Of a stretch of 64,000 nucleotides of DNA, positions 63,078 through 64,000 are shown in pieces. The position numbers and the translations under genes are program-made. Each line of letters begins with the position of its first letter. The stretch's first letter is position 1. The notes beneath the pieces were generated by a model, which was not told the DNA's origin, did no database searches, and worked only from the letters and a program-made list of their open reading frames with translations. The stretch lies in assembly GCF_043099315.1 (NCBI RefSeq), contig NZ_CP170746.1. The stretch is one strand, 5' to 3'. Source of the DNA: Chlorogloeopsis fritschii. GTDB taxonomy: Bacteria > Cyanobacteriota > Cyanobacteriia > Cyanobacteriales > Nostocaceae.

Positions 63078-64000
63078 ATGCAGCTCAAACAAAATAAAAT
63101 CTTTCGCCAAGAAGCCCTCGATCGCCTGTCTTCTCCTGAACAACTAGATCAAGCAATCCAAATTGTCAAGCCCCAAGGGTGGCTAACCTTAACTGCGATG
63201 GGCTTTTTAGTTGCTATGGTTGGAGTTTGGAGTATATTTGGGCGAATTCCTTTAACTGTGACAGGACAGGGAATTCTCATTCGTCCGCGACACGTAGTAC
63301 AATTTCAATCTCCTAGTTCCGGTCAATTGCTAAATTTGAAAGTCAAACCAGGAGATATCGTCAAAAAAGGAGACGTGCTGGGCGTTATCGATCAATCTGC
63401 GCTGAAGCAGCAATTGCAGCAAGAACAAGCAAAGTTGCAGCAACTACAAATTCAGAATCAAGAAATTGATAAGTTAAAAAAGCAGCTAATTACCCAGCAA
63501 ATCCAAATCCTAAAGCAGCAACGAATGGATATGGAAAGCAGCCTCAAGCGAGAACAAGTAACGCCGAAGTTGCGAGATCAGACAATGAGCGCGATCGCCC
63601 AAAAACGCCAAAGCTTGCAGCAAAGAAAGCAACAAATTAGCTACTTGCTTGAAATCCTCAAACAACGAGTTGAAAACAGACGTCAACTCCTTGAAGAAAG
63701 TGCAATTAGCCAAGATTTGTTTGTGCAAACCCAGCAGGAATACTTTAATACCCAAACACAGCTTTTAGATATTGAAACGCAATTAAAAGAACTTGATATT
63801 GAATCAACTAATACCCAAAGAGATTATTTACAAAATCTTAATAAAACTGATGAAATTAAGACTAAAATTAAAGACTTAAAAACTCAAGAAACAAAATTAC
63901 AGACACAAGAACTTCAGCAATCAATCGAAAAAACAAATCAAATTCGGGAAGTCAAGCGTCGCATCGCTCAATTAGAACTACAATTAGCAAAAGAAAGTAA
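63078..64000 (+). CDS. HlyD/NHLM-type bacteriocin secretion protein (partial)
   Basis: The first 307 codons of a membrane-fusion protein running past the window edge. A cytosolic segment (MQLKQNKIFRQEALDRLSSP, typical of NHLM secretion proteins) is followed by one membrane helix (about 36-56), a lipoyl-like half (QFQSPSSGQLLNLKVKPGDIVKKGDVLGVID) and a long Gln/Lys/Glu-rich coiled coil. It would link an inner-membrane ABC transporter/peptidase to export of the processed peptide. Neighbouring context (precursor, LanM) supports export of the lanthipeptide. No similarity to multidrug efflux partners is obvious in the visible part. Confidence 0.9.
   Translation, partial: MQLKQNKIFRQEALDRLSSPEQLDQAIQIVKPQGWLTLTAMGFLVAMVGVWSIFGRIPLTVTGQGILIRPRHVVQFQSPSSGQLLNLKVKPGDIVKKGDVLGVIDQSALKQQLQQEQAKLQQLQIQNQEIDKLKKQLITQQIQILKQQRMDMESSLKREQVTPKLRDQTMSAIAQKRQSLQQRKQQISYLLEILKQRVENRRQLLEESAISQDLFVQTQQEYFNTQTQLLDIETQLKELDIESTNTQRDYLQNLNKTDEIKTKIKDLKTQETKLQTQELQQSIEKTNQIREVKRRIAQLELQLAKES

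Noticed and set aside
1..64000. tRNA or rRNA genes
   Set aside because: No convincing T-loop/cloverleaf or rRNA sequence was seen in the spacers; this was by eye only and a covariance-model search could overturn it.

Overview
The window looks like a piece of a cyanobacterial chromosome, most likely from a large-genome filamentous or otherwise complex species. Supporting signs are the abundant HIP1 octamers (GCGATCGC), tandem heptamer repeats built on units such as TAGTCAT and CCTAGTC, GC-rich dispersed palindromic repeats, a cyanobacterial NDH-1 subunit (NdhA), Rcp1-type response regulators, very large PAS/GAF hybrid kinases and a Nif11-like lanthipeptide precursor. No rRNA, tRNA or CRISPR array was seen. 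The species cannot be named from this sequence.

Layout. Positions 1-11000 hold small stress proteins (CsbD, GlsB/YeaQ-type membrane protein, ChaB-domain protein, Dps, a secreted low-temperature-type protein). Among them lie a first two-component block at 1281-6860 (LuxR-type regulator, PAS kinase, two single-domain receivers, REC-kinase hybrid) and a TIGR02587/TIGR02588-type membrane pair whose first gene is frameshifted. Positions 11300-29900 are mostly housekeeping and metabolic genes: a xi-class GST, an ArsR/DUF2087 repressor with a likely operator, a LivG/LivM (NatA/NatC-like) ABC pair, two toxin-antitoxin pairs, pgi, an MlaE/Ycf63 permease, dusB, an ADP-ribosylglycohydrolase, dnaK, an acetoacetate-decarboxylase-like protein, a Gfo/Idh/MocA oxidoreductase, a retropepsin-like protease, a HugZ-like protein and an NTF2-like protein. 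An IS630-family element at 30209-31418 has recognisable inverted repeats and a TA target duplication, and it sits between two 125-bp direct repeats.

Positions 31500-39600 form a second signalling block: two hybrid kinases with NtrB-like GIAHDLNN cores, an Rcp1-type receiver, and a REC-PAS-PAS-GAF kinase whose GAF domain carries DXCF-cyanobacteriochrome hallmarks. Positions 40400-46700 hold moaE, an alpha-amylase remnant, an AI-2E family transporter, a DUF389 protein, an AraC regulator and a stand-alone ndhA without ndhI-G-E. Positions 46740-57753 encode two giant tandem paralogous hybrid kinases (1691 and 1960 aa). Both have dispersed-repeat DNA inserted in frame at the same places in their ATPase and receiver domains.

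The right end (58200-64000) is a class II lanthipeptide cluster: a Nif11-like precursor with a 16-residue core (ATPHTGMCPHCYTKTK), a LanM synthetase with the CCG zinc-ligand pattern of the ProcM clade, and the start of an HlyD/NHLM-type secretion protein that runs off the window. A nearly identical element of about 57 bp precedes both the precursor and the secretion gene, which suggests shared control. This cluster, the putative cyanobacteriochrome and the repeat-invaded kinases are the most noteworthy parts of the window.
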